Source: Lichenicola sp965198575
GTDB lineage: Bacteria; Pseudomonadota; Alphaproteobacteria; Acetobacterales; Acetobacteraceae
Assembly (NCBI RefSeq): GCF_965198575.1
Contig: NZ_OZ240671.1
Coordinates: 868,001-932,000, forward strand
DNA length: 64,000 nucleotides
Reading direction: 5' to 3'
A model generated the notes under the pieces. It was not told the DNA's origin and ran no database searches. It saw only the letters and a list, made by a program, of their open reading frames with translations. Numbering within the stretch: the first letter of the stretch is position 1; every line of letters begins with the position of its first letter. The position numbers were made by a program, and so were the translations under genes. This document shows, piece after piece, positions 8,364 through 16,675 of this stretch.

Positions 8364-9383
8364 TCAGAACGGCTCGTCGAGCCGCTTGGCCAGGTCTTCG
8401 ATGTTCTCAGGCGGCCAGGACGGGACGTTCATGCCCAGTGCCAGGCCCATGGCGGTCAGCACTTCCTTGATCTCGTTCAGCGACTTGCGGCCGAAGTTCG
8501 GCGTCCGCAGCATTTCCTGCTCGGTCTTCTGAACGAGGTCGCCGATATAGACGATGTTGTCGTTCTTCAGGCAGTTCGCCGAACGCACCGACAGCTCGAG
8601 CTCGTCGACCTTGCGCAGCAGGTTGCGGTTGAACGGCAGGTCGTCCTGCGGCTCTTCCGGACGCACCGGGCGCGGCTCGTCGAAGTTGATGAACAGCTGC
8701 AGCTGGTCCTGCAGGATGCGGGCGGCGAGCGCCACCGCGTCCTCGGGCGTCACCGCGCCGTTGGTCTCGACCGTCAGCAGCAGCTTGTCGTAGTCGGTGA
8801 CCTGGCCGACGCGGGTCGGCTCGACCTTGTACGAGCAGCGGCGCACCGGCGAGTAGATCGCATCGATCGGGATCAGCCCGATCGGCGCATCCTCGGGCCG
8901 GTTGGCAACGGCCGGGACGTAGCCCTTGCCGAGATTGACCGTGAACTCCATGCCGAGCTTCACGCCGTCATCGAGGGTGCAGATCACGAGGTCCGGGTTC
9001 ATCACCTCGATATCGTGGCCGACCTGGATCTGGCCGGCACGGACCTCGCCCGGACCGGTCGCGGTCAGCACCATGCGCTTCGGGCCTTCGCCATGCATGC
9101 GAAGGGCGAGCTGCTTGATGTTCAGCACGATGTCGGTGACGTCCTCGCGGACACCCGGGATCGACGAGAATTCGTGCAGCACGCCGTCGATCTGGATCGC
9201 GGTGACGGCAGCGCCCTGCAGCGAGGAGAGCAGGATGCGACGGATCGCGTTGCCGAGCGTCATGCCGAAGCCGCGCTCCAGGGGCTCCGCAACGACGGTC
9301 GCGGTGCGCAGGGGCTCGTTGCCGGGCTCGACTTCCAGCTTTTCCGGCTTGATCAGGGACTGCCAGTTCTTCTGGAGGACCAA
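8364..9383 (-). CDS. rpoA: DNA-directed RNA polymerase subunit alpha
   Basis: A 339-residue alpha subunit. Residues 1 to about 235 form the assembly domain (LGNAIRRILLSSLQGAAV is the conserved dimer and beta-contact helix). A linker follows, and residues from about 255 form the C-terminal domain. The text NFGRKSLNEIKEVL belongs to the surface that contacts promoter UP elements and activators. The length matches other alphaproteobacteria. It lies between rpsK and rplQ, so alpha is made together with ribosomal proteins. Confidence 0.98.
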   Translation of the reverse strand: MVLQKNWQSLIKPEKLEVEPGNEPLRTATVVAEPLERGFGMTLGNAIRRILLSSLQGAAVTAIQIDGVLHEFSSIPGVREDVTDIVLNIKQLALRMHGEGPKRMVLTATGPGEVRAGQIQVGHDIEVMNPDLVICTLDDGVKLGMEFTVNLGKGYVPAVANRPEDAPIGLIPIDAIYSPVRRCSYKVEPTRVGQVTDYDKLLLTVETNGAVTPEDAVALAARILQDQLQLFINFDEPRPVRPEEPQDDLPFNRNLLRKVDELELSVRSANCLKNDNIVYIGDLVQKTEQEMLRTPNFGRKSLNEIKEVLTAMGLALGMNVPSWPPENIEDLAKRLDEPF

Positions 9384-9493
9384 GAGAGTGGCCTTTCAAA
9401 ACGAGGAACCGCCGCCAGGCACCCAACGGGAACGAAAGCGGCAGCCGGAAACCGCCGGGCGAACCCAGCGGCGATCAGGTCAGGCGCGTGCGA

Positions 9494-9886
9494 TCAGACG
9501 CGACGGCGCTTGCGCGGACGACAGCCGTTATGCGGGATCGGCGTCATGTCGCGGATGGCGGTGATCGAGAACCCGACAGCCTGCAACGCACGCAGCGCGC
9601 TCTCGCGACCCGAACCCGGGCCGGACACCTCGATCTCCAGCGTCTCCATGCCGTGCTCGCGAGCCTTCTTGCCGGCGTCCTCGGCGGCGACCTGGGCGGC
9701 ATACGGGGTCGACTTGCGCGAACCCTTGAAGCCCTGGCTGCCGGCGGACGACCAGGCGATGGCGTTGCCCTGCGCGTCGGCGATGGTGATCATCGTGTTG
9801 TTGAACGTGGACAGCACATGCGCCACGCCGGAGATGATGTTCTTGCGCTCTTTCTTACGGACGCGCGGTGCGGCGGCTTTCGCCAT
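9494..9886 (-). CDS. rpsK: 30S ribosomal protein S11
   Basis: A 130-residue S11, lining the platform near the mRNA exit. The start at ATG 9886 gives MAKAAAPRVRKK, the alphaproteobacterial N-terminus; a start 48 bases upstream is possible but lacks conservation. Conserved segments NNTMITIADAQGN and the basic tail NGCRPRKRRRV are intact. It follows rpsM by 81 bases and precedes rpoA by 110 bases. Confidence 0.98.
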   Translation of the reverse strand: MAKAAAPRVRKKERKNIISGVAHVLSTFNNTMITIADAQGNAIAWSSAGSQGFKGSRKSTPYAAQVAAEDAGKKAREHGMETLEIEVSGPGSGRESALRALQAVGFSITAIRDMTPIPHNGCRPRKRRRV

Positions 9887-9967
9887 GGTGGGTTTCGTCC
9901 TGACTTGTTCATGGGCGCGCGCCCCGGAGGACACGCGCGAGTTCGGCTGATGCGTGCGGCGAAAAGA

Positions 9968-10345
9968 CTACTTCGTGGCCTTCTTCTTGCCGGCGATCGC
10001 CACTGCCTTGCCCTTTCGGGTGCGGGCATTGGTATGGGTGCGCTGGCCGCGCACCGGCAGGCCGCGACGATGACGCAGGCCGCGATAGCAACCCAGATCC
10101 ATCAGCCGCTTGATGTTCATGGAGAGCTCGCGACGCAGGTCGCCCTCGACCCGGTAGTCACGATCGATGGTCTCGCGAATGCGCAGGATCTCGTCGTCGG
10201 ACAGCTCGTTGACGCGGCGCTCCGGCGGGATCGACAGCTGGGTGCAGATCTCCTGCGCCTTGGTCGGTCCGATGCCGAACACATAAGTCAGACCGATAAC
10301 GACCCGCTTGTTGGTCGGGATGTTCACGCCGGCAATACGCGCCAC
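9968..10345 (-). CDS. rpsM: 30S ribosomal protein S13
   Basis: A 125-residue S13, a head protein that contacts P-site tRNA and bridges to the 50S subunit. The start is a GTG at 10345 (VARIAGVNIPTNK, read as Met). A GAGGAG Shine-Dalgarno sequence sits seven bases upstream of it and settles the choice over another GTG 15 bases earlier. The C-terminus carries the conserved tRNA-contacting text RGQRTHTNARTRKG. It is the first gene of the alpha operon, about 220 bases from that operon's promoter. Confidence 0.97.
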   Translation of the reverse strand: MARIAGVNIPTNKRVVIGLTYVFGIGPTKAQEICTQLSIPPERRVNELSDDEILRIRETIDRDYRVEGDLRRELSMNIKRLMDLGCYRGLRHRRGLPVRGQRTHTNARTRKGKAVAIAGKKKATK

Positions 10346-10568
10346 GCCAATACTCCTCACGCGCCCGATCGAGTGCCGGGCCTGATATCCCGGCTGCCGC
10401 CAGGCCTAGGACCCGGTCGCGACCGGGCATGAATTCGGCCCGGTTACCCGAGCGATGGTCTCTTCACACGAGCGGCACCTGGTTCGGCGCCGCTCCCGGA
10501 TGATCGGATTTCGCCGGCTCCCAATGCAGCGTGACCGTTGCATGAAGGAGCCTTGGCTGAGGGCGCGC

Positions 10569-10596
10569 ACTATAGCGGCGACACGCCCCGAGTCAA
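10569..10596 (-). promoter_or_regulatory. Sigma-70-type promoter of the alpha operon
   Basis: On the minus strand, TTGACT (10596-10591) is separated by 16 bases from TATAGT (10574-10569), an almost consensus housekeeping promoter. It lies just past the adk stop and drives rpsM-rpsK-rpoA-rplQ, with a leader of roughly 217 bases. The gap 10346-10606 holds no gene that I can see; rpmJ (L36), often found here, is absent. Confidence 0.8.
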
Positions 10597-10606
10597 CGAA
10601 ACTGGA

Positions 10607-11281
10607 TCAACTTTGCGTGATCTTACGGTCGACCGGAGTTCCCAGTGCCGCATCGATCGCGGCACTGACGGTCGCAATGTCCAACATCCCATCGATGCGC
10701 CGAACCAGATGCTGCGCCTCGTAGTAGGGCAACAACGGCTCGGTCTGCCGGCGATAGGCCTCGAGGCGCGCCGCTACCGTCTCGCGCTTGTCGTCGGCAC
10801 GCCGAATGAATTCGTGGCTGCCGCAGACGTCGCACACGCCTGCGACCTTGGGCGGCTTGAAGCTGTCATGGTAGCCGGCGCCACATTTGGCGCAGCTGAA
10901 CCGCCCGGCAATCCGCTCGGTCAGCTCGGCCTCATCGACTTCCAGTGACAGCACCGCGTCGAGCTGCATCCCGAGTCCGTGCAGCAGGTGATCGAGCTCC
11001 TCTGCCTGGACCAGCGTGCGCGGGAAGCCGTCGAGAATGAAACCCCTGGCGCAGTCGGGCTGGCGAATGCGAGACCCCAGCATCGCAACCAGGATCTCGT
11101 CGGACACCAGGTGGCCGGCATCCATCACCGCCTTGGCTTGCAGCCCGATCGCAGATCCTGCCTGCACCTCGGCCCGCAGCATGTCGCCGGTGGAGATCTG
11201 GGTGATCCCGTGCAGCGCCTCGAGCCGCTTGGCCTGGGTGCCCTTGCCGGCCCCGGGGGGGCCGAGGAAGATCAGGTTCAC
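10607..11281 (-). CDS. adk: Adenylate kinase with a zinc-type LID
   Basis: A 224-residue long-form adenylate kinase, interconverting ATP + AMP with 2 ADP. The P-loop is GPPGAGKGT near residue 8. The AMP site contains STGDMLR, and GFPRT is the nucleotide-binding arginine loop. The LID at about 126-160 has two Cys pairs, CAKC and CDVC, predicting a structural Zn2+ rather than the hydrogen-bonded LID of enteric enzymes. The start is a GTG at 11281. It overlaps the secY stop by four bases (GTGA), so translation is coupled. This secY-adk order is standard for the spc operon. Confidence 0.97.
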   Translation of the reverse strand: MNLIFLGPPGAGKGTQAKRLEALHGITQISTGDMLRAEVQAGSAIGLQAKAVMDAGHLVSDEILVAMLGSRIRQPDCARGFILDGFPRTLVQAEELDHLLHGLGMQLDAVLSLEVDEAELTERIAGRFSCAKCGAGYHDSFKPPKVAGVCDVCGSHEFIRRADDKRETVAARLEAYRRQTEPLLPYYEAQHLVRRIDGMLDIATVSAAIDAALGTPVDRKITQS

Positions 11282-12630
11282 CGCGTTCTCGTCCGGCCGC
11301 GCGACTTGCGGATCAGGCCCTCGTACTGGTGGGCCAGGAGGTGCGACTGGATCTGCGTCACCGTGTCCATGGTGACCGACACGATGATGATCAGGCTGGT
11401 GCCACCGAAATAGAACGGCACGTTGTAGCGGCTGATCAGGATCTGCGGCAGGAGGCACACCACGACGAGGTAGAGGGCACCGATCGTCGTCAGCCGGACC
11501 AGGATACGGTCGAGGTAGTCCGACGTGTTGGCGCCCGGCCGGATGCCCGGGATGAAGCCGCCCTGCTTGCGCAGGTTGTCGGCGGTCTCCACTGGGTTGA
11601 AGGCCACCGCAGCGTAGAAGTACGAGAAGAACAGGATCATCGCCGCGTAGAAGATCATGTAGAGCGGCCGACCCTGTCCGAGCTGCTGGGCGAGGAAGCT
11701 CAGCCAGTGCGGCATGTTGGCGTTGCCTGACGCGAACCCGGAGATCGTCACCGGGATCAGCAGCACCGAGCTCGCGAAGATCGGCGGGATCACGCCGGCG
11801 GTGTTGACCTTGAGCGGCATGTGCGTCGAGTCGCCGCCGAACATCCGGCTGCCGACCTGGCGCTTGGGATACTGGATCACCACCCGTCGCTGGGCGCTCT
11901 CCATGAACACGATGAAGGCGATCACGGCCGCCGCCAGCACCAGGAACAGCACCACGAAGATCGGCGACAGGCCGCCGGTGTAGCCGAGCTGGAACAAGGT
12001 CGCGAGGGCGTGCGGCAGGTTGGCGACGATGCCGGCGAAGATGATCAGCGAGATGCCGTTGCCGACGCCGCGCGAGGTGATCTGCTCGCCGAGCCACATC
12101 AGGAACATGGTGCCGCCGACCAGGGTGACCACGCAGGAGAACCGGAAGAACAAGCCCGGGTCGATCACCGCGGACACGCCGCCGGCGCCGTGCATGTTCT
12201 CGAGCCCGACCGAGATCCCGTAGGCCTGGAACAGCGCGATCAGCACCGTCAGGTAGCGGGTGTACTGGTTGAGCTTCTTGCGCCCGGACTCGCCCTCCTT
12301 CTTGATCGCCTCGAGGGTGGGGATCGCCGACGACATCAGCTGCACGATGATCGAGGCGCTGATGTACGGCATGATGTTGAGCGCGAACACGGTCATGCGG
12401 CCGAGCGCGCCGCCCGAGAACATGTCGAACATGCCCAGGATGCCGCCCTGGTTCTGGGCGAGCAGCTGGCCCATCACGTGCGCATCCACGCCCGGCACCG
12501 GGATGTAGGTGCCCAGGCGATAGACGATCAGCGCGCCCAGGGTGAACCAGATGCGTTTCTTGAGCTCAGTCGCCTTCGAGAAGGTGCTGAGGTTCATATT
12601 GGCTGCCAGCTGCTCGGCCGCGGAGGCCAT
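11278..12630 (-). CDS. secY: Protein translocase subunit SecY
   Basis: A 450-residue core of the SecYEG channel with ten predicted membrane helices. It starts MASAAEQLAANMNLSTFSKA, close to other alphaproteobacterial SecY. The plug and lateral-gate regions around TYIPVPGVD and MPYISASIIVQLM are recognisable. The last cytoplasmic loop and tail are short and basic (GLIRKSRGRTRTR). The ATG at 12630 was preferred over an upstream extension lacking family similarity. It is separated from rplO by 148 bases that contain a hairpin repeat, and is coupled to adk downstream. Confidence 0.98.
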   Translation of the reverse strand: MASAAEQLAANMNLSTFSKATELKKRIWFTLGALIVYRLGTYIPVPGVDAHVMGQLLAQNQGGILGMFDMFSGGALGRMTVFALNIMPYISASIIVQLMSSAIPTLEAIKKEGESGRKKLNQYTRYLTVLIALFQAYGISVGLENMHGAGGVSAVIDPGLFFRFSCVVTLVGGTMFLMWLGEQITSRGVGNGISLIIFAGIVANLPHALATLFQLGYTGGLSPIFVVLFLVLAAAVIAFIVFMESAQRRVVIQYPKRQVGSRMFGGDSTHMPLKVNTAGVIPPIFASSVLLIPVTISGFASGNANMPHWLSFLAQQLGQGRPLYMIFYAAMILFFSYFYAAVAFNPVETADNLRKQGGFIPGIRPGANTSDYLDRILVRLTTIGALYLVVVCLLPQILISRYNVPFYFGGTSLIIIVSVTMDTVTQIQSHLLAHQYEGLIRKSRGRTRTR

Positions 12631-12730
12631 GCGCCCGTCCCTTTCACAAGAACAGCGCCGCACGGGGTGTCCGCAACGGCGCTGTCTATCTAGCCTGAGT
12701 GTTCCACGACGCAACCCTTCGTAACGGGTC

Positions 12731-12775
12731 CCAAGAGCTCAGCCCTTGGCGGGGTCCAGGGGCAGACGCCCCTGG
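12731..12775. repeat. Two-hairpin palindromic repeat, copy 1 (rplO-secY gap)
   Basis: It consists of two adjacent inverted repeats. The first is CCAAG...CTTGG at 12731-12749. The second is CCAGGGGC-AGAC-GCCCCTGG at 12756-12775, a perfect 8-bp stem. A short GC spacer (12750-12755) joins them. The same architecture and spacer recur at 29137-29182 (reverse orientation) and 29204-29244. It begins three bases past the rplO stop codon. It resembles a REP-like dispersed element. Confidence 0.8.
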
Positions 12776-12778
12776 CCT

Positions 12779-13267
12779 TCATGCTTCCGGAACTGCCTTC
12801 TTCACGACGGTGGTCTTGACCGACCCACCCGCCTTCTCGACTGCCGCGATCGCCGCCACCGAAGCGCCGGAGACCTCGACGGTCACCGCTCGCGTCAGCT
12901 CGCCATTGGCCAGCAGCCGGATGCCCGCCCACTTGCCGCTGCCGATGAGCCCTGCCTTGTGCAGGCTCTCCTCGGTGACCGTCTCGCCGGCCGGCAGCTT
13001 GCCATCGACGAAAGCCTGCTCGAGCGTACCGAGATTGATCGGCGCATAGACCTTGCGGAACAGGTTCTTGAAGCCGCGCTTCGGCAGACGCCGATAGATC
13101 GGCAGCTGGCCGCCTTCGAAGCCGTTCAGAGACACGCCTTCGCGCGCCTTCTGACCCTTCACGCCACGGCCGGAGGTCTTGCCCTTGCCGGAGCCGATGC
13201 CGCGCCCCAGCCGCTTCTTGCGGTAGTGCGCGCCGTCATTGTCGCGGAGCTGGTTCAGTTCGACCAT
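12779..13267 (-). CDS. rplO: 50S ribosomal protein L15
   Basis: A 162-residue L15. The N-terminal third is the extended glycine- and lysine-rich arm (KKRLGRGIGSGKGKTSGRGV) that threads into 23S rRNA. The globular C-terminal half follows. The length agrees with alphaproteobacterial L15. It lies one base downstream of the rpmD stop and is followed after three bases by the two-hairpin repeat. Confidence 0.98.
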   Translation of the reverse strand: MVELNQLRDNDGAHYRKKRLGRGIGSGKGKTSGRGVKGQKAREGVSLNGFEGGQLPIYRRLPKRGFKNLFRKVYAPINLGTLEQAFVDGKLPAGETVTEESLHKAGLIGSGKWAGIRLLANGELTRAVTVEVSGASVAAIAAVEKAGGSVKTTVVKKAVPEA

Positions 13268-13268
13268 G

Positions 13269-13469
13269 TCAATCCTCCACCTTCACCAGGTGGTGCACCT
13301 TGCGGAGCATGCCGCGCACGGAGGGGGTATCCTCCAGCTCGCGGACCTTGCCCACCTTGTTCAGGCCGAGCCCGATCAGCGTTGCCTGCTGACCCGGCTT
13401 GCGGCCGTTACCCGACGCGATCTGCTTGAAGCGGACCGTGCCCTTCGTGGTCTCGGAGGTCTCAGACAT
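13269..13469 (-). CDS. rpmD: 50S ribosomal protein L30
   Basis: A 66-residue L30. The body from about residue 12 (VRFKQIASGNGRKPGQQATL) to the C-terminus is the short ferredoxin-like L30 fold, with the usual motif TPSVRGMLRKV. The N-terminus carries a small Ser/Thr extension. The ATG at 13469 overlaps the end of rpsE by eight bases, consistent with coupled translation in the spc operon. Confidence 0.96.
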   Translation of the reverse strand: MSETSETTKGTVRFKQIASGNGRKPGQQATLIGLGLNKVGKVRELEDTPSVRGMLRKVHHLVKVED

Positions 13470-14037
13470 CTGCCGCCTCCAACGCACCCTCACGCTTGCC
13501 GAGGATGTCGCTGACCTTCTTGCCGCGGCGGTTCGCCACCGAACGCGGGCTGGCGCAGCGCTCGAGCGCGTCGAAGGTCGCCTTGACCATGTTGTGCGAG
13601 TTGCGGCTGCCGAGCGACTTGGCCACCACGTCGCCGATGCCCAGGCTCTCGAACACCGCGCGCATCGGGCCGCCGGCGATGATGCCGGTGCCGGCTTCCG
13701 CCGACCGCAGCACGACCTTGCCGGCGCCGAAATGCCCGGTGACATCATGATGGAGGGTACGACCCTCCTTCATCGGCACGCGGATCATCGCGCGCTTCGC
13801 CCGCTCGGTCGCCTTGCGGATCGCCTCGGGCACCTCACGCGCCTTGCCGGCGCCGTACCCGACACGACCCTTCTGGTCACCCACCACGACCAGTGCGGCG
13901 AAGGCGAACCGACGTCCACCCTTCACCACCTTGGCCACACGGTTGATGGTGACCAGCTTGTCGATCAGATCGTCGCCGTCGCGATCCCGCTCGCGCTCGC
14001 GGCCTCCGCGGCCGCCTTCTCTCGGTTCACGTGCCAT
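13462..14037 (-). CDS. rpsE: 30S ribosomal protein S5
   Basis: A 191-residue S5, involved in mRNA helicase activity and decoding fidelity. The first 22 residues are strongly charged and repetitive (REGGRGGRERERDRDGDD), a variable extension. The double-stranded RNA-binding domain follows (LVTINRVAKVVKGGRRF), then the C-terminal domain (GAGKVVLRSAEAGTGIIAGG). The 3' end overlaps rpmD by eight bases. Confidence 0.98.
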   Translation of the reverse strand: MAREPREGGRGGRERERDRDGDDLIDKLVTINRVAKVVKGGRRFAFAALVVVGDQKGRVGYGAGKAREVPEAIRKATERAKRAMIRVPMKEGRTLHHDVTGHFGAGKVVLRSAEAGTGIIAGGPMRAVFESLGIGDVVAKSLGSRNSHNMVKATFDALERCASPRSVANRRGKKVSDILGKREGALEAADV

Positions 14038-14051
14038 GTCGTGACCTTCCC

Positions 14052-14414
14052 TCAGAAGGCGAGGCCGCCCTCGCGGGCAGCCTCCGCCAGCGCCTTGACG
14101 CGCCCATGATACAGATAGGAGCCGCGATCGAACACGACCTGGCTCACGCCCGCCGCAAGCGCACGCTCGGCAACCAGCTTGCCGACAGCCGCGGCCGCAT
14201 CCTTGTCGGCGCCCGACTTGCTCTGCTCGCGCAGGGTCTTGTCCAGCGACGAGGCGGAGGCCAGCGTCCGGCCGGCAACGTCGTCGATTACCTGGGCGTA
14301 GATGTTCTTGCCCGAGCGGAACACCGACAGGCGCGGACGTCCGCCGGCCTTGCGGCGGAGCTGGAAACGCAGGCGAACACGCCGGCGCTCCCGCAATTCC
14401 TGTTGCGTGCTCAT
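14052..14414 (-). CDS. rplR: 50S ribosomal protein L18
   Basis: A 120-residue L18, which binds 5S rRNA in the central protuberance. The basic N-terminus (RERRRVRLRFQLRRK) contacts 5S rRNA. The motifs RPRLSVFRSGKNIYAQVIDD and FDRGSYLYHGRVKALAEAAREGG are canonical. The ATG at 14414 overlaps the rplF TAA by one base (TAATG), so reinitiation is likely. Confidence 0.98.
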   Translation of the reverse strand: MSTQQELRERRRVRLRFQLRRKAGGRPRLSVFRSGKNIYAQVIDDVAGRTLASASSLDKTLREQSKSGADKDAAAAVGKLVAERALAAGVSQVVFDRGSYLYHGRVKALAEAAREGGLAF

Positions 14415-14947
14415 TACTTCTTCTTGCCTTCCTTGCGCCGGATCACTTCGTTGTCGTAGCGCACGCCCTTGCCCTTGTAGGGCTCGGGGGCACGGAAGTT
14501 CCGGATATCGAGAGCCACCTGGCCGACCCGCTGCTTGTCGACACCGGTCACCGTGACCGACGTCGGACGCGGCGTGGTGATCGTGATGCCCTCGGGGATC
14601 GGATAGACGATGTCGTGCGAATAACCGAGATTCATCACCAGGTTCTTGCCCTGGACCGACGCACGATAACCGGTGCCGGTGATCTCGAGCGTCTTCGAAT
14701 AACCGGCCGACACGCCCTGCACCATCGCAGCGACCAGCGCGCGGGTGGTGCCCCACATCATCCGGGCCTGCGCCGCCGTACCCTTGGGCACGACGGTGAC
14801 GCGGTTCTCGGCGATGGTGGTTTCAACGTGCGGTGACAGCGGCAGCGTGAGCTGACCGAGCTTGCCTTTGGCCGTCAGGATCCCGGAGGCGATGACGACA
14901 TCGACGCCCTGAGGAATCTCAACGGGATATTTGCCTACGCGTGACAT
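14414..14947 (-). CDS. rplF: 50S ribosomal protein L6
   Basis: A 177-residue L6 near the factor-binding site of the large subunit. The start at ATG 14947 gives MSRVGKYPVEIPQGV, the standard N-terminus. Two tandem L6 domains are present, and the C-terminal signature EPYKGKGVRYDNEVIRRKEG is intact. It follows rpsH by ten bases and overlaps rplR by one. Confidence 0.98.
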   Translation of the reverse strand: MSRVGKYPVEIPQGVDVVIASGILTAKGKLGQLTLPLSPHVETTIAENRVTVVPKGTAAQARMMWGTTRALVAAMVQGVSAGYSKTLEITGTGYRASVQGKNLVMNLGYSHDIVYPIPEGITITTPRPTSVTVTGVDKQRVGQVALDIRNFRAPEPYKGKGVRYDNEVIRRKEGKKK

Positions 14948-14957
14948 GCATCCCTCC

Positions 14958-15356
14958 TCAGAAGACCCGGCACAGAACCTCGCCGCCAACATTGGCAGCG
15001 CGGGCTTCCGCATCGGACAGGACGCCGCGAGGCGTCGACAGGATCGAGACGCCGAGACCGGCATAGACCCGGGGCAGCTCCTTGATCTTCGAATAGACAC
15101 GACGGCCCGGCTTGGAGACCCGGTGGATCTCCTTGATGACCGGCTCGCCTTCCGTGTACTTCAGCTCGATGCGCAGCTGGGCAATGCCCGCGCGGATCTC
15201 TTCGAGCTGGAAGCCACGGATGTAGCCTTCGCGCTTCAGCGCCTCGAGCACGTTCGCACGCAGCTTGGACGCCGGCGCAACGCAGGCGGCATGACGGGCG
15301 CGCTGGGCATTGCGGATCCGGGTGAGCATGTCACCCAGTGGATCGGACATGGACAT
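14958..15356 (-). CDS. rpsH: 30S ribosomal protein S8
   Basis: A 132-residue S8, a primary 16S rRNA binder; in enteric bacteria it is also the repressor of the spc operon. The start MSMSDPLGDMLTRIRNAQ at 15356 is supported by a GGGAG ribosome binding site; a start two codons later is also possible. The C-terminal rRNA-binding text STPRGVLSDAEARAANVGGE is conserved. I could not identify an S8-binding mimic upstream of rplE by eye. Confidence 0.98.
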   Translation of the reverse strand: MSMSDPLGDMLTRIRNAQRARHAACVAPASKLRANVLEALKREGYIRGFQLEEIRAGIAQLRIELKYTEGEPVIKEIHRVSKPGRRVYSKIKELPRVYAGLGVSILSTPRGVLSDAEARAANVGGEVLCRVF

Positions 15357-15368
15357 GGGTCGTGCTCC

Positions 15369-15674
15369 CTACCAGCTCGACTTGACCATGCCGGGGATCT
15401 GCCCCGAGCTGGCCAGGTCGCGCAGCGCAATGCGGCAGAGGCCGAACTTGCGGTAGTTGGCGCGCGAGCGCCCGGTCACCTTGCAGCGCAGCTTCACCCG
15501 GACGAGGGCGCCGTTACGCGGCAGCTCGGCGAGCTTCATCGACGCCTCGAACCGGTCCTCGACAGGAAGGGTGCGGTCCATCACGATATTCTTGAGTGTC
15601 AGCCGCTTGCCCTTGTCGCGCGCGGCCATCGCGGTGCGCTTCAAGTTGCGGTTGACGGCGGAAGTCTTGGCCAT
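15369..15674 (-). CDS. rpsN: 30S ribosomal protein S14, zinc-free type
   Basis: A 101-residue S14 of the long C-minus form: the CxxC zinc ribbon pairs of the short type are absent. The C-terminal signature RSRANYRKFGLCRIALRDLA is present. It lies between rplE (96-base gap) and rpsH (12 bases), the normal spc order. The rplE-rpsN gap 15675-15770 shows no obvious gene or terminator. Confidence 0.98.
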   Translation of the reverse strand: MAKTSAVNRNLKRTAMAARDKGKRLTLKNIVMDRTLPVEDRFEASMKLAELPRNGALVRVKLRCKVTGRSRANYRKFGLCRIALRDLASSGQIPGMVKSSW

Positions 15675-15770
15675 GCCTTGTTCTACCCTCCGGAACCTGC
15701 CGGGCTTGCCCAGCGGTTTTCCAAAAACAGAGTTCTAGTCGTCGAAGACGGATATTCCGCTGTTTGCCGC

Positions 15771-16343
15771 CTAGCTCGCGACGAACGGCAGATCGAACGC
15801 CTTCAGGAGTGCCTTCGCCTCGGCATCGGTCTTCGCGGTCGTCACGAAGATGATGTCCATGCCGCGGACCTGGTCCACCTTATCGTAGTTGATCTCCGGG
15901 AACACGATCTGTTCCTTCATGCCCATGGCGAAGTTGCCACGACCATCGAAGCCCTTGTTCGCCGGCAGGCCGCGGAAGTCGCGCACGCGCGGCATCGCGA
16001 TCGTCACCAGGCGGTCGAGGAACTCGTACATCCGGGTGCGACGCAGCGTCACCTTGGTGCCGATCGGCAGACCCTCGCGGATCTTGAAGCCGGCGATCGC
16101 CTTCTTCGCGACCGTCTTTACCGGCTTCTGCCCGGCGATCAGGGTCAGCTCGGCCACCGCGGCGTCGAGCTTCTTCTGGTCGCCGGCAGCTTCGCCGACG
16201 CCCATGTTGATGACGATCTTTTCCAGGCGCGGCACCTGCATGACGTTCTTGTAGCCGAACTGCTCCCGCAGCGCCGCCCGCATCTCGTCATTGTAGCGCT
16301 GCTGCATGCGAGGCAGCGCGCGAACTTCCGTGGTGTCTGACAT
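15771..16343 (-). CDS. rplE: 50S ribosomal protein L5
   Basis: A 190-residue L5, which binds 5S rRNA and touches P-site tRNA. Conserved segments include VPRLEKIVINMGVGEA, SIGTKVT-like text LPIGTKVTLRRTRMYEFLDRL, and FPEINYDKVDQVRGMDI. The N-terminus is slightly extended (MSDTTEVRALPRMQQRY). It is preceded by rplX with an 11-base gap. Confidence 0.98.
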   Translation of the reverse strand: MSDTTEVRALPRMQQRYNDEMRAALREQFGYKNVMQVPRLEKIVINMGVGEAAGDQKKLDAAVAELTLIAGQKPVKTVAKKAIAGFKIREGLPIGTKVTLRRTRMYEFLDRLVTIAMPRVRDFRGLPANKGFDGRGNFAMGMKEQIVFPEINYDKVDQVRGMDIIFVTTAKTDAEAKALLKAFDLPFVAS

Positions 16344-16354
16344 CGGTGCCTCCC

Positions 16355-16675
16355 TCAGCCTTCGATGATCTCGCCGGTCGCCTTGGCGACACGGACCTTG
16401 GCCCCGCCTTCGATCACCCGGAACCCGACCTTGGTCGGCTTGCCGCTCTTGGGATCGATCAGCTTCAGGTTCGACAGGTGGATCGGCGCCTCGCGCTCGA
16501 TGATCCCGCCCGCCTCACCCATGCGCGTCGGCTTGGTGTGCCGCTTGGCGATCGCCACGCCGCGCACGACGGCCTTCTGCGTCGTCGGCGACACCGACAG
16601 CACTTCGCCGCGGGTGTTCTTCGACTTGCCGGTCGTGACGAGGACCTGGTCGCCCTTCTTGATGCGCGCAGCCAT
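16355..16675 (-). CDS. rplX: 50S ribosomal protein L24
   Basis: A 106-residue L24, an early assembly initiator near the tunnel exit. The KOW motif sits at the N-terminus (IKKGDQVLVTTGKSKNTRGEV) and the conserved segment IEREAPIHLSNLKLIDP follows. The ATG at 16675 overlaps the rplN stop by one base (TGATG). Confidence 0.98.
   Translation of the reverse strand: MAARIKKGDQVLVTTGKSKNTRGEVLSVSPTTQKAVVRGVAIAKRHTKPTRMGEAGGIIEREAPIHLSNLKLIDPKSGKPTKVGFRVIEGGAKVRVAKATGEIIEG

Noticed and set aside
8364..10345. Absence of rpsD from the alpha operon as an anomaly
   Set aside because: Alphaproteobacteria commonly encode rpsD elsewhere, so this is normal.
10346..10606. Search for rpmJ (L36) in the adk-rpsM gap
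   Set aside because: No frame with the Cys-rich L36 signature is present; the gap holds only a promoter and leader.
10607..12097. Apparent secY-adk fusion frame
   Set aside because: The upstream part is secY read in another frame. Adk starts at a GTG overlapping the secY stop.
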